Below are positions 16,119 through 24,858 of a DNA stretch of 44,440 nt, piece after piece (within the stretch, counting starts at the first letter, position 1; every line of letters begins with the position of its first letter). Below the pieces are notes generated by a model. The model was not told the origin of the DNA and searched no databases. It saw nothing but the letters and a program-made list of their open reading frames with translations. Made by a program: the position numbers and the translations under genes. Source of the stretch: an uncultured Terriglobales bacterium (lineage in GTDB: Bacteria; Acidobacteriota; Terriglobia; Terriglobales; Acidobacteriaceae). The stretch lies in NCBI GenBank assembly GCA_955652395.1, contig CATPBJ010000176.1, positions 1 to 44,440 of the forward strand. Reading direction: 5' to 3'.

Positions 16119-17186
16119 AGCTTGGATTCTTGGATCTTGGCCGGGGACCGCGGCCGTGTCAGTGGGTGCGGTTGCGATGTTACATCGCCCATACAGTCCT
16201 TCTCGCACACGGCGGGAAAAATCAGGAGCATCTCCCGCCGCGCGCGCTGCTGCGTTGATGTGTGCCTGCTCCTTGAGTTGGGCAAAGGGAAGATTTCCCG
16301 TCGCCAGGTCTCCTCGTTCGTAGAGCATCTGGTCAGCGCGCCCGTTCAGCAGGATACGCCAGTCCCACTGCGGCTCTCCCGCCAGCGTAGCTATGTTAGT
16401 CGTGCAGTTGTTGGTCAGCGCGTTGTACCACTCCGGCCGATTTCGTATCCGGTTTATCCGTTCAAGATAGTTCAGAAAAGTGGCCCGCGCATGTTGGGGC
16501 GTGGCTCGCGTGTGATAGAGATACGTCTCTTCGCCTGTGCGGTAGTTCGTCCGCAGACGGACCACGTCGCGCTCGTCGCTCACCGTATAAATCAGTTCGT
16601 AGTAGCGGAAAAAACCGCGGACGGCGGAGTACTCCTCCCCAACTTCTTTCCTGGTCTCGATCGACATGGCAATGTAGTCATTGTCGCCAAACTGAAAGCT
16701 AACGATAGGATGCGCGATCCAGGGCGAGCCCCAGTAGGTGAAAAAAATATCCATGCCCCGTATCTGCGACAGGTCAAACGATCGAATCTCCCAATGTGAG
16801 GTGTAGTCGCCTTCGGTGCGGTAGTCGCAGTTGCGAACGTTGTGAATGGTCACGTGATCGCCGTCTATTTCCGCCCAGGCGGTCTGCGCTACATCAGGCT
16901 GCCAGGCCCGGTCATTCGACGGCTTCAAAGTGAGCCACCACGCCAATACCAGGCCAAATCCCACGACGCAAATTGCGATTCCTTTGCCGCGTCCTCGGAA
17001 GGCCAGCAACGTTCCCAGCATGGCGATGCCATAGCCGGAGGCCGCAAAAATTCGCGCAGGGGTGCCCGACAGCAGGTCGAAATACAACGCCGCCACCGCC
17101 CAGGCAGTCAGCAGCACAACCAGGACCAGAGCGAATCCGCGTCTCACGACGCCCGCGACTCGCCGCCATAAAGGGAATGAGTTCAT
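16086..17186 (-). CDS. DUF4105-domain membrane protein
   Basis: A 366-residue protein with two or three amino-terminal membrane helices (FALVLVVLLTAWAVAALYF, YGIAMLGTLLAF, IAICVVGFGLVLAWWLTL) and a periplasmic DUF4105 domain: VTIHNVRNCDYRTEGDYT, FFTYWGSPWIAHPIVSFQF, and the family hallmark WYNALTNNCTTNI (Asn-Cys-Thr), which suggests a cysteine active site. Members are also annotated as Lnb-type periplasmic proteins; some relatives act in lipoprotein acylation, but a function for this one is inference. The carboxy tail past ATGNLPF is low complexity and overlaps the convergent barrel gene by 33 bases. It is 14 bases downstream of the glutamate dehydrogenase gene, on the same strand. Confidence 0.85.
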   Translation of the reverse strand: MNSFPLWRRVAGVVRRGFALVLVVLLTAWAVAALYFDLLSGTPARIFAASGYGIAMLGTLLAFRGRGKGIAICVVGFGLVLAWWLTLKPSNDRAWQPDVAQTAWAEIDGDHVTIHNVRNCDYRTEGDYTSHWEIRSFDLSQIRGMDIFFTYWGSPWIAHPIVSFQFGDNDYIAMSIETRKEVGEEYSAVRGFFRYYELIYTVSDERDVVRLRTNYRTGEETYLYHTRATPQHARATFLNYLERINRIRNRPEWYNALTNNCTTNIATLAGEPQWDWRILLNGRADQMLYERGDLATGNLPFAQLKEQAHINAAARAAGDAPDFSRRVREGLYGRCNIATAPTDTAAVPGQDPRIQASESRREGVSQ

Positions 17187-17200
17187 CAGCCGATCCGGCT

Positions 17201-18463
17201 TTATGCGTAGATTCCGCGCTGCCGAAGGGTGTAGGCCACACGGTCGATGGCCAGCATGTAGGCCGCAATGCGGTTACTGACGCCGTGGGTCTCGGCGTAC
17301 TTCAGGACTTCCGCGAAGGCGGTCCGCATGGTGTGCTGCAGCGAATCGTTGACCACAGCTTCCGTCCAGAAATATCCCTGACGGTCTTGCACCCACTCGA
17401 AATAGGAAACCGTCACCCCGCCCGAATTCGCGAGGATGTCAGGAATAACAAAGACGCCCTTGTCTACCAGAATTTCATCGGCCTCGGCGGTGGTGGGACC
17501 ATTTGCTCCCTCGCAGAGGACTTTGGCCCTCACCCGATCCGCATTGCGGCTGGTGATTTGGTTCTCCAGCGCTGCAGGAATGAGAATGTCACAGTCGGCA
17601 ACCAGCAATTCGGCGGAATTGGTTTCTTCGCTACCGGAAAAACCGCTTAGCGTGCGATTCCTCTGGTAATGCAGCGAGAGTGCTTCAATGTCAATGCCGT
17701 TGTTGTTAAACAACCCACTCTTACTGGTGGATACGCCAACGATCTTATATCCCCTGCGGCGCATCAGGCGGGCGGCATTGGAGCCCACGTTGCCAAAGCC
17801 CTGAATTACCACTCGGGTTTGATCGGGACTCATACCAAGCTTCTTCGCGGCCTGGTCGCAAACGATCATCAGGCCGCGCCCCGTAGCTTCAATGCGCCCA
17901 TGTGACCCGCCTAACTCCAGGGGCTTGCCAGTCACAACCGCGGTGACGGTGTGCCGCGCATGCATGGAGTATGTATCCATGATCCACGCCATGACCTGCT
18001 CGTCGGTATTGATGTCCGGACCAGGCACATCCTTTTCCGGCCCCAGCAACTCCATCGACTGCGCCGTGTAACGGCGGGTAAGCCGTTCGAGCTCACGCCT
18101 GGACATTTTGTCGGGATCGCAGATCACCCCCCCGGCCGCACCCCCGAACGGGATATCCACCACGGCGCATTTCCAGGTCATCCAACTGGCCAGCGCGCGA
18201 GTCTCGTCCAGCGTGACATCGGGGGTGTAACGAATGCCGCCCTTGGCCGGACCCCGATCGATCGAATGTTGCACCCGGAACCCGGTGAATACCTCCAGGC
18301 GGCCATCGTCCAACTGTACCGGTATGTGCACGATGACTTCCCGGCTGGGCTCGCGCAGTATCTTCCAGAGACCCTCGTCGAGCTTGAGTTTCTCTGCGGC
18401 CACGTCGGACCGCGCAGCCTGTGCTTCCCACGGATTGACTTCTTCCAGATATGCAGTTGGCAT
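17201..18463 (-). CDS. gdhA: Glu/Leu/Phe/Val dehydrogenase homologue lacking a catalytic lysine
   Basis: A 420-residue hexameric-type glutamate dehydrogenase: dimerisation domain [48 protein letters not shown], then a Rossmann domain with [14 protein letters not shown] and the carboxy motif [15 protein letters not shown]. Normally the enzyme interconverts glutamate with 2-oxoglutarate plus ammonia. The highly conserved GGAKGG loop, whose lysine is catalytic in studied GDHs, here reads GGAAGG (Ala110, codon GCC). The substrate lysines in PAKGG and TWK and the Asp in GPD are intact. Activity may be lost or changed. It starts at ATG 18463, is divergent from the MATE gene, and is followed after 14 bases by the DUF4105 gene. 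Confidence 0.93.
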   Translation of the reverse strand: MPTAYLEEVNPWEAQAARSDVAAEKLKLDEGLWKILREPSREVIVHIPVQLDDGRLEVFTGFRVQHSIDRGPAKGGIRYTPDVTLDETRALASWMTWKCAVVDIPFGGAAGGVICDPDKMSRRELERLTRRYTAQSMELLGPEKDVPGPDINTDEQVMAWIMDTYSMHARHTVTAVVTGKPLELGGSHGRIEATGRGLMIVCDQAAKKLGMSPDQTRVVIQGFGNVGSNAARLMRRRGYKIVGVSTSKSGLFNNNGIDIEALSLHYQRNRTLSGFSGSEETNSAELLVADCDILIPAALENQITSRNADRVRAKVLCEGANGPTTAEADEILVDKGVFVIPDILANSGGVTVSYFEWVQDRQGYFWTEAVVNDSLQHTMRTAFAEVLKYAETHGVSNRIAAYMLAIDRVAYTLRQRGIYA

Positions 18464-18597
18464 TCGAGTATCTTGCCCGGATTCCAGTTCGCGGTTAAGA
18501 GGTCCGAAGCAAAGTCTATCTCAGTATCCCACAATCGATATACAAAGATCGCGGCCTCCACCCAGCTTCCCGAGTTGGTATATTCACAAATGATCCC

Positions 18598-19959
18598 ATG
18601 CCCGTGCAGTCTCAACCCGCCTCCCGCACCGCGCTGCGCGCAGATTTTTTCCTGACGCTGCGCCTGGCGCTGCCCCTCATCGTCGCCGAGGTCGGCTGGA
18701 TGAGCATGGGCATCGTGGACACCATTATGGTGGGACGGCTGCCCGACAGTGCCGTGGCTATCGGCGCAACCGGCCTGGGCCAGAGCCTTTACCACAGCAT
18801 TGCGATCTTTGGCGGCGGCCTGCTGCTTGGACTGGATACGTTCGTCTCGCACGCCTACGGTCGCGAGGATCTGAACGACGCGCGACTCTCGCTTGTGAAC
18901 GGACTGTTTCTCGCCTTCGCGCTGACCCCCATCCTCATGCTGGCGGTCTCGTTCTGGCCGCCGCTGATGCGGCGCTTCGGCATCGGCACGGAACTGGTCG
19001 GGCCGATGCGGCCGTTCCTGCGCGCACTCAATTGGGGCACCTTGCCGCTGCTCGCGTACTTCGCACTTCGACGTTATCTGCAGGCGGTGAACGTGGTGGT
19101 TCCGATCATGTTCGCTCTTATCTCCGCCAACATTGTGAATGCGGTCGGCGATTGGGCCCTGATCTACGGGCATCTCGGGCTTCCCGCCATGGGCATCACC
19201 GGTTCGGGCTGGTCAACCTGTTTTGCCCGCATCTACATGGCGGGCATGCTCGCCGTCACGCTGCTATGGGGGGAATCAAAACGCTCGCTGCCAAAGTGGG
19301 TCGGCGCGGTCCGCGTCGATCTGCGCCGAGTTGCAGGCTTGCTGAAGCTGGGAGCGCCGGCAGCAACCCAGATTTTGCTCGAAATCGGAGCCTTCTCGGC
19401 GGCCACCGCACTGGTGGCCAAGCTGGGGCCCGTTCCACTCTCCGGTCACGAGATCGCCTTGAACTGCGCCGCATTCACCTTCATGGTGCCATTGGGCATC
19501 AGCTCCGCCGCAGCAGTTCGAGTCGGACAACAGTTGGGAAGAAAAGATCCCTTGGGAGCGCGCCGCGCAGGATGGTCCGCCATCCTGCTCGGAGCCGGAT
19601 TCATGACCTGCGCGGGCCTGGTGTTTGTGTCCATTCCCACCTTGATTGCCCGCTTGTTCTCTCCGGACGCGATGGTGATTCGCACCGGCGCTAGGCTGCT
19701 CTTGGTCGCTGCCGCATTCCAGTTGTTCGACGGCTTGCAGACGGTCGCGACCGGAGCACTCCGCGGCTCCGGTGACACAAAAACACCAATGCTGGCTAAC
19801 TTCGTCGCCTACTGGCTGATCGGACTTCCGGTCGGCTATGTTTTATGTTTCAAATTAGGATGGGGCGCGGTCGGGGTATGGATCGGATTGTGCGGCGGCC
19901 TGATGATCATCGGCTCAGCCCTTCTGCTCGCCTGGCACAAAAGATCGCTTCCCTCGTAA
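18598..19959 (+). CDS. MATE-family efflux transporter
   Basis: A 453-residue inner-membrane transporter of the multidrug and toxin extrusion family with about 12 hydrophobic helices in two halves: LPLIVAEVGWMSMGIVDTIM and VGRLPDSAVAIGATGLGQS at the start, and LLKLGAPAATQILLEIGAFS opening the second half, followed by LQTVATGALRGSGDTKTPM, a family hallmark. It would exchange Na+ or H+ for cationic drugs or metabolites. Start ATG at 18598. It is a single plus-strand gene between minus-strand neighbours, sharing a 134-base divergent upstream region with gdhA and convergent with the adenosine deaminase gene 14 bases away. Confidence 0.94.
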   Translation: MPVQSQPASRTALRADFFLTLRLALPLIVAEVGWMSMGIVDTIMVGRLPDSAVAIGATGLGQSLYHSIAIFGGGLLLGLDTFVSHAYGREDLNDARLSLVNGLFLAFALTPILMLAVSFWPPLMRRFGIGTELVGPMRPFLRALNWGTLPLLAYFALRRYLQAVNVVVPIMFALISANIVNAVGDWALIYGHLGLPAMGITGSGWSTCFARIYMAGMLAVTLLWGESKRSLPKWVGAVRVDLRRVAGLLKLGAPAATQILLEIGAFSAATALVAKLGPVPLSGHEIALNCAAFTFMVPLGISSAAAVRVGQQLGRKDPLGARRAGWSAILLGAGFMTCAGLVFVSIPTLIARLFSPDAMVIRTGARLLLVAAAFQLFDGLQTVATGALRGSGDTKTPMLANFVAYWLIGLPVGYVLCFKLGWGAVGVWIGLCGGLMIIGSALLLAWHKRSLPS

Positions 19960-19973
19960 CTCGCAGAGGCCTG

Positions 19974-21059
19974 TCAGTTCCTCGCCGCTGAAGACTCGCG
20001 AATCTTCGCATATCTAGGCTTTATGACCGAGTAGATGAGACGACAGCGCTGGTCGTACGGCAGGAAGGCGCTCTTCATCGCGTTGATAGTAATTTTCTCA
20101 AAGTCATCCAGAGCCAGGCCGAAGGTTTCCGCGGCGGCCTCGAATTCCCGGGTCATCGTAGTATCACTCATCAGCCGATTATCGGTGTTCAGGGTAACCC
20201 GAAACTTTTCCTGATAGAGAATCTTGAACGGATGTTCCGCCAGGCTCGGGGTCGCCCCCGTGTGGACATTGCTGATCAGACAAATCTCCAGCGGAATGCG
20301 CTTGTCGAGAACGTACTGCGCAAGATCGCCCAACTTCACCACTTTGCCGTCCGCGACGGCGATATCATCAATCAGCCTGGTTCCGTGTCCGATGCGATGC
20401 GCTCCGCAATACTGGATGGCCTGCCAGATCGATTCCTTGCCGTAGCCTTCGCCCGCGTGAATCGTGATGTTGAAATTCTGACGCTGAATGTAATGAAAGG
20501 CATCCACATGCTTTTTGGGAGGATATCCGCCTTCTTCGCCTGCCAGGTCGAAGCCGACCACGCCGCGCTCGCGAAAATCCACAGCCAACTCCGCCATCTC
20601 GAGCGATACATCCATGTTGCGCATGGCGCAAATGATCAATCCTGAAACCGTTCCAAAATCTTTTCGCCCCCGCTCGAGTCCCTTTAACACGGCTGAGACT
20701 ACCTGCTGTTGGGTTAGTCCCTTGCGGGTGTGAAAGACCGGTGCAAAGCGAGTTTCAAAGTAGACCACGCCATCTTGGCTCAGATCCTCAGCCTGCTCAT
20801 AAGCAACCCGCTCCAGCGCCTCCTCGGTCTGCATGACCGCGATGGTGTGGGCAAAGCCTTCCAGGTATTTGGCAAGGCTTCCCTTGTTAGCGCCCTGATG
20901 AAACCACTGGGCCAGCGCGATCGGATCACGAGTGGGGAGTTCTGTGTATTTTGTTTCCTTTGCCAAGTCAATGACGGTTTGCGGCCGCAGCACACCGTCC
21001 AGGTGCTCGTGCAAAAGCACTTTCGGCAAGCTGCTCAATCGGTTCGTATCAAGCTTCAT
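19974..21059 (-). CDS. add: Adenosine deaminase
   Basis: A 361-residue amidohydrolase converting adenosine (or deoxyadenosine) to inosine plus ammonia. Metal and catalytic motifs are in order: LLHEHLDG (HxH), TIHAGEGYG (HAGE, with the catalytic Glu), HRIGHGT, and VTLNTDNRLMSDT, the bacterial form of the NTD motif. The ATG at 21059 has GGAG eight bases upstream and gives the standard start MKLDTNRLSSLPKVLLHEH. It is the last gene of a minus-strand run with the VWFA gene, cytosine deaminase and eutCB; spacing to VWFA is 42 bases, so co-transcription is plausible. The context points to ammonia release and purine salvage. Confidence 0.94.
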   Translation of the reverse strand: MKLDTNRLSSLPKVLLHEHLDGVLRPQTVIDLAKETKYTELPTRDPIALAQWFHQGANKGSLAKYLEGFAHTIAVMQTEEALERVAYEQAEDLSQDGVVYFETRFAPVFHTRKGLTQQQVVSAVLKGLERGRKDFGTVSGLIICAMRNMDVSLEMAELAVDFRERGVVGFDLAGEEGGYPPKKHVDAFHYIQRQNFNITIHAGEGYGKESIWQAIQYCGAHRIGHGTRLIDDIAVADGKVVKLGDLAQYVLDKRIPLEICLISNVHTGATPSLAEHPFKILYQEKFRVTLNTDNRLMSDTTMTREFEAAAETFGLALDDFEKITINAMKSAFLPYDQRCRLIYSVIKPRYAKIRESSAARN

Positions 21060-21101
21060 AAGAGAACTCCACCGCTGTCGTTCCATACGACGGGGCAGTA
21101 T

Positions 21102-22091
21102 TCACTGGTCAGCACTGCCGGCCCAATAGTTGCTTCTGAACAACACCGTCTCAATCCGAGCCGGATCTTTCAAACGCACTCGGATCTGATGCAGCCCGGG
21201 ACGGGGGCTCTTGGGTTCAAAGCTCAACAGGTAGCGGCTGTGCACGTGATTGGCAAAGCTGTTCATACTTGTCTCGAAAGCCTTGCGTGACGCGAACAGC
21301 TGATACTCACCACCGCTCATCGAGGCCAGCTCTCTCGGCGTATTACTTCTCATCGCCTGCCTCGCTGCGGCTAATTTCTCGATGATGTCAACCTGGGTGC
21401 CCCATTCGTCCTGGTTGCTGCCACGCGCCGCATCCAATTGCTGAGACACATAGGGTGAGAAGGGGAGCGCATACACGGCGACGTTAGCCACTCCGATCAG
21501 CTTCACCACGCCGTCGAGCTTCGCAAAGTGGCTGCCATGGTCGCGGGTTTCACTGATCAGCAGCAGCACCCGTTGCCGTCCCTCAGGCTGTTGGTTGAGC
21601 AACTTTACCGAGTAGGCCACCGCGTCGAGAATCGCGGCGCCGTTGTCGCCTGCCTCCAAGTTTTTTAGGTCTCCCTCGATGATCTTGGAGTTGTTGGTGA
21701 AGTCGCGCGCCAGTGTAAGTTTACTGTCAAAGAAAACCAGAGCCGTTTCGGTGTCCGGTTGGCTCAGGACCGCATCCAGCATCGCAGCCAAACCGCGCGT
21801 GCGGTCAAACTCACGCCTGGCTCGGCGACCGCATTGGACCGCGATGATCACCGAGACCGGCCCGGCTTCCGCGCCTTCGTCCAGGTAAGGCACCTGTTCG
21901 ACGCCGTCGTCCTCAATAATGAAATCTTTCGCCTGCAAGCCGTACACCACTTTACCGCCAGCATCTCTGACCAGCGTGGGCACCAGCACCACGTTGGACT
22001 GTGCGTTGAAGGAGGGTTCCTGCGGCGCAGCTGCAGTTCCAACAGACATCATGACCACCGCGATACCCAAACTGGCTTTAAAGGGGCTCAT
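21102..22091 (-). CDS. VWFA-related Acidobacteria-type domain protein, secreted
   Basis: A 329-residue protein with signal peptide MSPFKASLGIAVVMMSVGTAAA, then VVLVPTLVRDAGGKVVYGLQ and KDFIIEDDGVEQ, the opening expected for the VWFA-related Acidobacterial domain (TIGR03436-like). A VWA-type Rossmann fold follows (TALVFFDSKLTLARDF, AILDAVAYSVKLLNQQ, RQRVLLLISETRDHGS), and it ends SRYLLSFEPKSPRPGLHQIRV, also typical. The usual MIDAS motif DxSxS after the first strand is absent (VIIAVQCGRR). The family is abundant in Acidobacteria but has no settled function; an extracytoplasmic protein-binding role is inference. It sits in the run of deaminase genes with short gaps on both sides. Confidence 0.88.
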   Translation of the reverse strand: MSPFKASLGIAVVMMSVGTAAAPQEPSFNAQSNVVLVPTLVRDAGGKVVYGLQAKDFIIEDDGVEQVPYLDEGAEAGPVSVIIAVQCGRRARREFDRTRGLAAMLDAVLSQPDTETALVFFDSKLTLARDFTNNSKIIEGDLKNLEAGDNGAAILDAVAYSVKLLNQQPEGRQRVLLLISETRDHGSHFAKLDGVVKLIGVANVAVYALPFSPYVSQQLDAARGSNQDEWGTQVDIIEKLAAARQAMRSNTPRELASMSGGEYQLFASRKAFETSMNSFANHVHSRYLLSFEPKSPRPGLHQIRVRLKDPARIETVLFRSNYWAGSADQ

Positions 22092-22103
22092 GGGTGCCGC
22101 ACG

Positions 22104-22553
22104 CTATTCTTCCCCGATGTCCTCATTCCACACCTCGGGATTCGCCCGGATGTACTCGCCCAGCAACCAAGCGCACTCCTCGGAATCAAGGTCGACCGCG
22201 TTTACCCCGAGCGACCGCAGCCATTCCACTCCACCTTGAAAATTGCGGCTCTCGCCCACCACCAGGGTGCCGAAACCAAACTGTCGGATCAGCCCGCTGC
22301 AATACCAGCACGGCGCCAGCGTGGTGACCATGATGAGGTCGCGATAACTGCGCTGCCGACCCGCATTGCGGAAGGCATCGGTCTCGCCATGCATCGATGG
22401 ATCTCCATGCTGCACTCGGCGATTGTGACCTGAGCCGACGAGCTGACCGCGTGCGTCAAAAATCGCCGCGCCGATGGGAATACCACCTTCCGCCAGCCCC
22501 TTGCGGGCTTCAGCCAGTGCGACAGCAAGCATTGCGGCGTAGTCCAGGCTCAA
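22104..22553 (-). CDS. Cytosine/nucleoside deaminase of yeast Fcy1 type
   Basis: A 149-residue zinc deaminase: HGETDAFRNAGR supplies the zinc His and catalytic Glu, APCWYCSG the two zinc Cys. Its ending VWNEDIGEE, together with FGTLVVGESRNFQGG, resembles fungal cytosine deaminase (Fcy1, which ends similarly), rather than bacterial CodA, which is an unrelated amidohydrolase. The expected reaction is cytosine to uracil plus ammonia. It starts at TTG 22553 with a strong GGGAGGA ribosome site seven bases upstream; no ATG fits. It follows eutC by 54 bases and precedes the VWFA gene by 12. A guanine or other base deaminase is possible. Confidence 0.85.
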   Translation of the reverse strand: MSLDYAAMLAVALAEARKGLAEGGIPIGAAIFDARGQLVGSGHNRRVQHGDPSMHGETDAFRNAGRQRSYRDLIMVTTLAPCWYCSGLIRQFGFGTLVVGESRNFQGGVEWLRSLGVNAVDLDSEECAWLLGEYIRANPEVWNEDIGEE

Positions 22554-22607
22554 ACTTCGTTTCCTCCCGGAATTATTATCACATCCACATCGGATACCCG
22601 GTCCGGT

Positions 22608-23366
22608 TCATGTTTCGGCTTCCAACGAGCTGCGAATCCCACCACTTTGAAAGTCGCCCACGAGCTTGAGCTTGATACCAGTCAACTTCTGGCGCAGTGC
22701 TTCGTGAAGATAGAACGCAAGCATTCTCGCGGCGGCCGCGTACTCCAGTCCTTCGGGACGGATGTTCGAGATGCAGTTTCGCTCGGCGTCGGTGTGACCG
22801 GGACGTGGCGCCCATGTGATGTACGCACCCAGACTATCCGGCGAACTCAAGCCGGGACGCTCACCAATCAGGACAACCGAAATTTTCGCCTGTAGCGCCG
22901 CCCCGATGGCGTCGCCAATCGCGACGCGTCCTTGCTCAACGATGCAGATTGGACCGACCGACCATTGATGGTTAAGCAGTGGCAATACCGCGTCCAGCAC
23001 CGGCAGCGTGTGACGCGCCACGGCCAACGCGGAAAGACCATCGGCAACCACAAACACGACGTCACAGGGAGCCTCAACCAACTTCGCCGCTGACTCCGAA
23101 CTCAGCACCCGCCCTTGATCGGGATGGCGCAAAAAGGTAGCCCGGTCCGGAGCGGCGCTTCTCAGGACACAAACTGGCAGCCCGCGCTCGCGCAGTCCAC
23201 CCCGCAGAGACGGCACATCAATCACGGCGTGAACCGCGTCTCGGGCCTGCGCGTGGGCCAGTTGGAAATCAAGGACTTCGTGAGTCGCCAGTCCACAGCC
23301 CGCGCGGTTCAACCCGACCCGAGCCGAAGTGTAATGCCGAAGGTTTCTGGCTAGTTCCTTCGTCAT
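22608..23366 (-). CDS. eutC: Ethanolamine ammonia-lyase small subunit
   Basis: A 252-residue EutC that binds adenosylcobalamin together with EutB: TSARVGLNRAGCGLATHEVLDFQLAHAQARDAVH is the family amino-terminal signature (ARI-x-GR-x-G-x-x). DVVFVVADGLSALAVARH, GRVAIGDAIGAAL and VVLIGERPGLSSPDSLGAYI follow in the normal order. The enzyme splits ethanolamine to acetaldehyde and ammonia. Its ATG overlaps the eutB stop by four bases (ATGA), so the two are translationally coupled. No eutA reactivase or microcompartment genes are in the window, which matches the simple EutBC arrangement of some soil bacteria. Confidence 0.95.
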   Translation of the reverse strand: MTKELARNLRHYTSARVGLNRAGCGLATHEVLDFQLAHAQARDAVHAVIDVPSLRGGLRERGLPVCVLRSAAPDRATFLRHPDQGRVLSSESAAKLVEAPCDVVFVVADGLSALAVARHTLPVLDAVLPLLNHQWSVGPICIVEQGRVAIGDAIGAALQAKISVVLIGERPGLSSPDSLGAYITWAPRPGHTDAERNCISNIRPEGLEYAAAARMLAFYLHEALRQKLTGIKLKLVGDFQSGGIRSSLEAET

Positions 23367-24733
23367 ATCACGACACCGGATTGCCCCCCCGCCGGCAACA
23401 ACTCATTTACCGTGAGTCGGCGGAATTCGCCGCGCTCCAGCCAGGCCTCGAATTCCGGAGCCGGCCGCAATCCCAGCGCCGAGCGCAGATAGAGCGCATC
23501 GTGAAACGATGTGCTCTGGTAGTTGAGCATGATGTCATCCGCTCCGGGCACCCCCATGATGTAGTTCACTCCGGCCACACCCAGCAGGGTCAGCAGCGTG
23601 TCCATGTCATCCTGATCGGCCTCGGCGTGGTTGGTGTAGCAGACGTCGCATCCCATGGGAAGACCCAGCAGTTTGCCGCAGAAATGATCCTCAAGTCCGG
23701 CACGGATGATCTGCTTGCCGTCGTACAAATATTCTGGCCCGATGAAGCCGACCACTGTATTCACCAGCATAGGCCGATAGCGACGGGCGACCGCATAAGC
23801 GCGAGCTTCTAGCGTCTGCTGATCACAGCCGTTGTGTGCTCCCGCCGACAGTGCGCTGCCCTGGCCGGTCTCGAAGTACATGACGTTGTCGCCTACGGTT
23901 CCCCGGTGGAGCTCGCGTGCCGCTTGATGCGCTTCATCGAGCAGCGCCAAATTTATTCCGAACGATTGGTTGGTGGCCTCCGTTCCCCCGATCGATTGGA
24001 ACACCAGATCGATGGGCGCGCCTTGCCGCAACGCCTCCATTTGTGTGGTGATATGCGCCAGCACGCAACTTTGGGCAGGAATGGCAAATTTTTCACGGGC
24101 GTAGTCCACGAGCCTGAGCAATGTGCACACCGAGGCAACATTGTCGCTGGCCGGATTGATGCCGATCACCGCATCCCCCGAACCGAGCGAAAGCCCGTCC
24201 ACGATGGACGCCGCAATTCCAACCGGATCATCGGTCGGGTGGTTGGGCTGCAGCCGGGTCGAGAGCCGTCCGCTCAGGCCGACGGTGGTGCGAAAGCGGG
24301 TCACGACCCTGATCTTGCGAGCCACCACGATCAGATCTTGCGCCTGCATGAGTTTCGATACCGCAGCCACCATTTCCGGAGTCAGACCCGGAGCCAGCGC
24401 GGCCAACGCCTCGCCCGAAGCCTGGTCGTCCAGCAGCCAGTTGCGAAACTCGCCCACTGTGAATGACGCGATCGGCGCGAAGGCCGCGTCATCGTGGGCA
24501 TCGACGATCAGCCGGCTCACTTCGTCGGATTCGTAAGGAATGATCAGTTCGTCAAGAAAATGTTTTAGTGGAATATCGGCAAGAACGAGTCTTGCCGCGA
24601 CACGTTCTTCAGCGGTGGCCGCGCCGATGCCGGCCAGCTCGTCTCCCGACCGAAGGGGCGATGCCTTCGCCAGCAATTCTTTCAGGCCGGCAAAATCGTG
24701 AGTCACACTGCGAACCGTGTGAGACATCCGCAT
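23363..24733 (-). CDS. eutB: Ethanolamine ammonia-lyase large subunit
   Basis: A roughly 456-residue TIM-barrel catalytic subunit: FAGLKELLAKASPLRSGDELAGI is the family start, with LGSGDAVIGINPASDNVASV, CVLAHITTQMEAL, FQSIGGTEATNQSFGINL, YFETGQGSALSAGAHNGCDQ and LGLPMGCDVCYTNHAEADQ later. With EutC and coenzyme B12 it converts ethanolamine to acetaldehyde and ammonia. ATG at 24733 (or 24727) is the likely start; a GTG at 24745 is also in frame, and none has a clear ribosome site. It is the first gene of the minus-strand run eutB, eutC, cytosine deaminase, VWFA, add. I saw no cobalamin riboswitch in its upstream region. Confidence 0.95.
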   Translation of the reverse strand: MRMSHTVRSVTHDFAGLKELLAKASPLRSGDELAGIGAATAEERVAARLVLADIPLKHFLDELIIPYESDEVSRLIVDAHDDAAFAPIASFTVGEFRNWLLDDQASGEALAALAPGLTPEMVAAVSKLMQAQDLIVVARKIRVVTRFRTTVGLSGRLSTRLQPNHPTDDPVGIAASIVDGLSLGSGDAVIGINPASDNVASVCTLLRLVDYAREKFAIPAQSCVLAHITTQMEALRQGAPIDLVFQSIGGTEATNQSFGINLALLDEAHQAARELHRGTVGDNVMYFETGQGSALSAGAHNGCDQQTLEARAYAVARRYRPMLVNTVVGFIGPEYLYDGKQIIRAGLEDHFCGKLLGLPMGCDVCYTNHAEADQDDMDTLLTLLGVAGVNYIMGVPGADDIMLNYQSTSFHDALYLRSALGLRPAPEFEAWLERGEFRRLTVNELLPAGGQSGVVI

Positions 24734-24858
24734 AAGAGACGACACATTGTGTCACGTCTGCTCAATTATGCCTTGCTGACAGAGGACCGGAGCAGTAGCC
24801 AGGTTGGCGCGGAAACATTCCTTGTGCGGGCTCTTTGTAATTAAGCTCTAATCAAGCA

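Noticed and set aside
16122-16799. Plus-strand open frame inside the DUF4105 gene
   Set aside because: It lies opposite a clearly conserved coding gene, and its composition is what reverse translation of GC-rich DNA gives.
24746-24858. Possible cobalamin riboswitch upstream of eutB
   Set aside because: Only an ACCACTGC word resembling the B12 box was seen; the remaining conserved elements of the riboswitch are absent.
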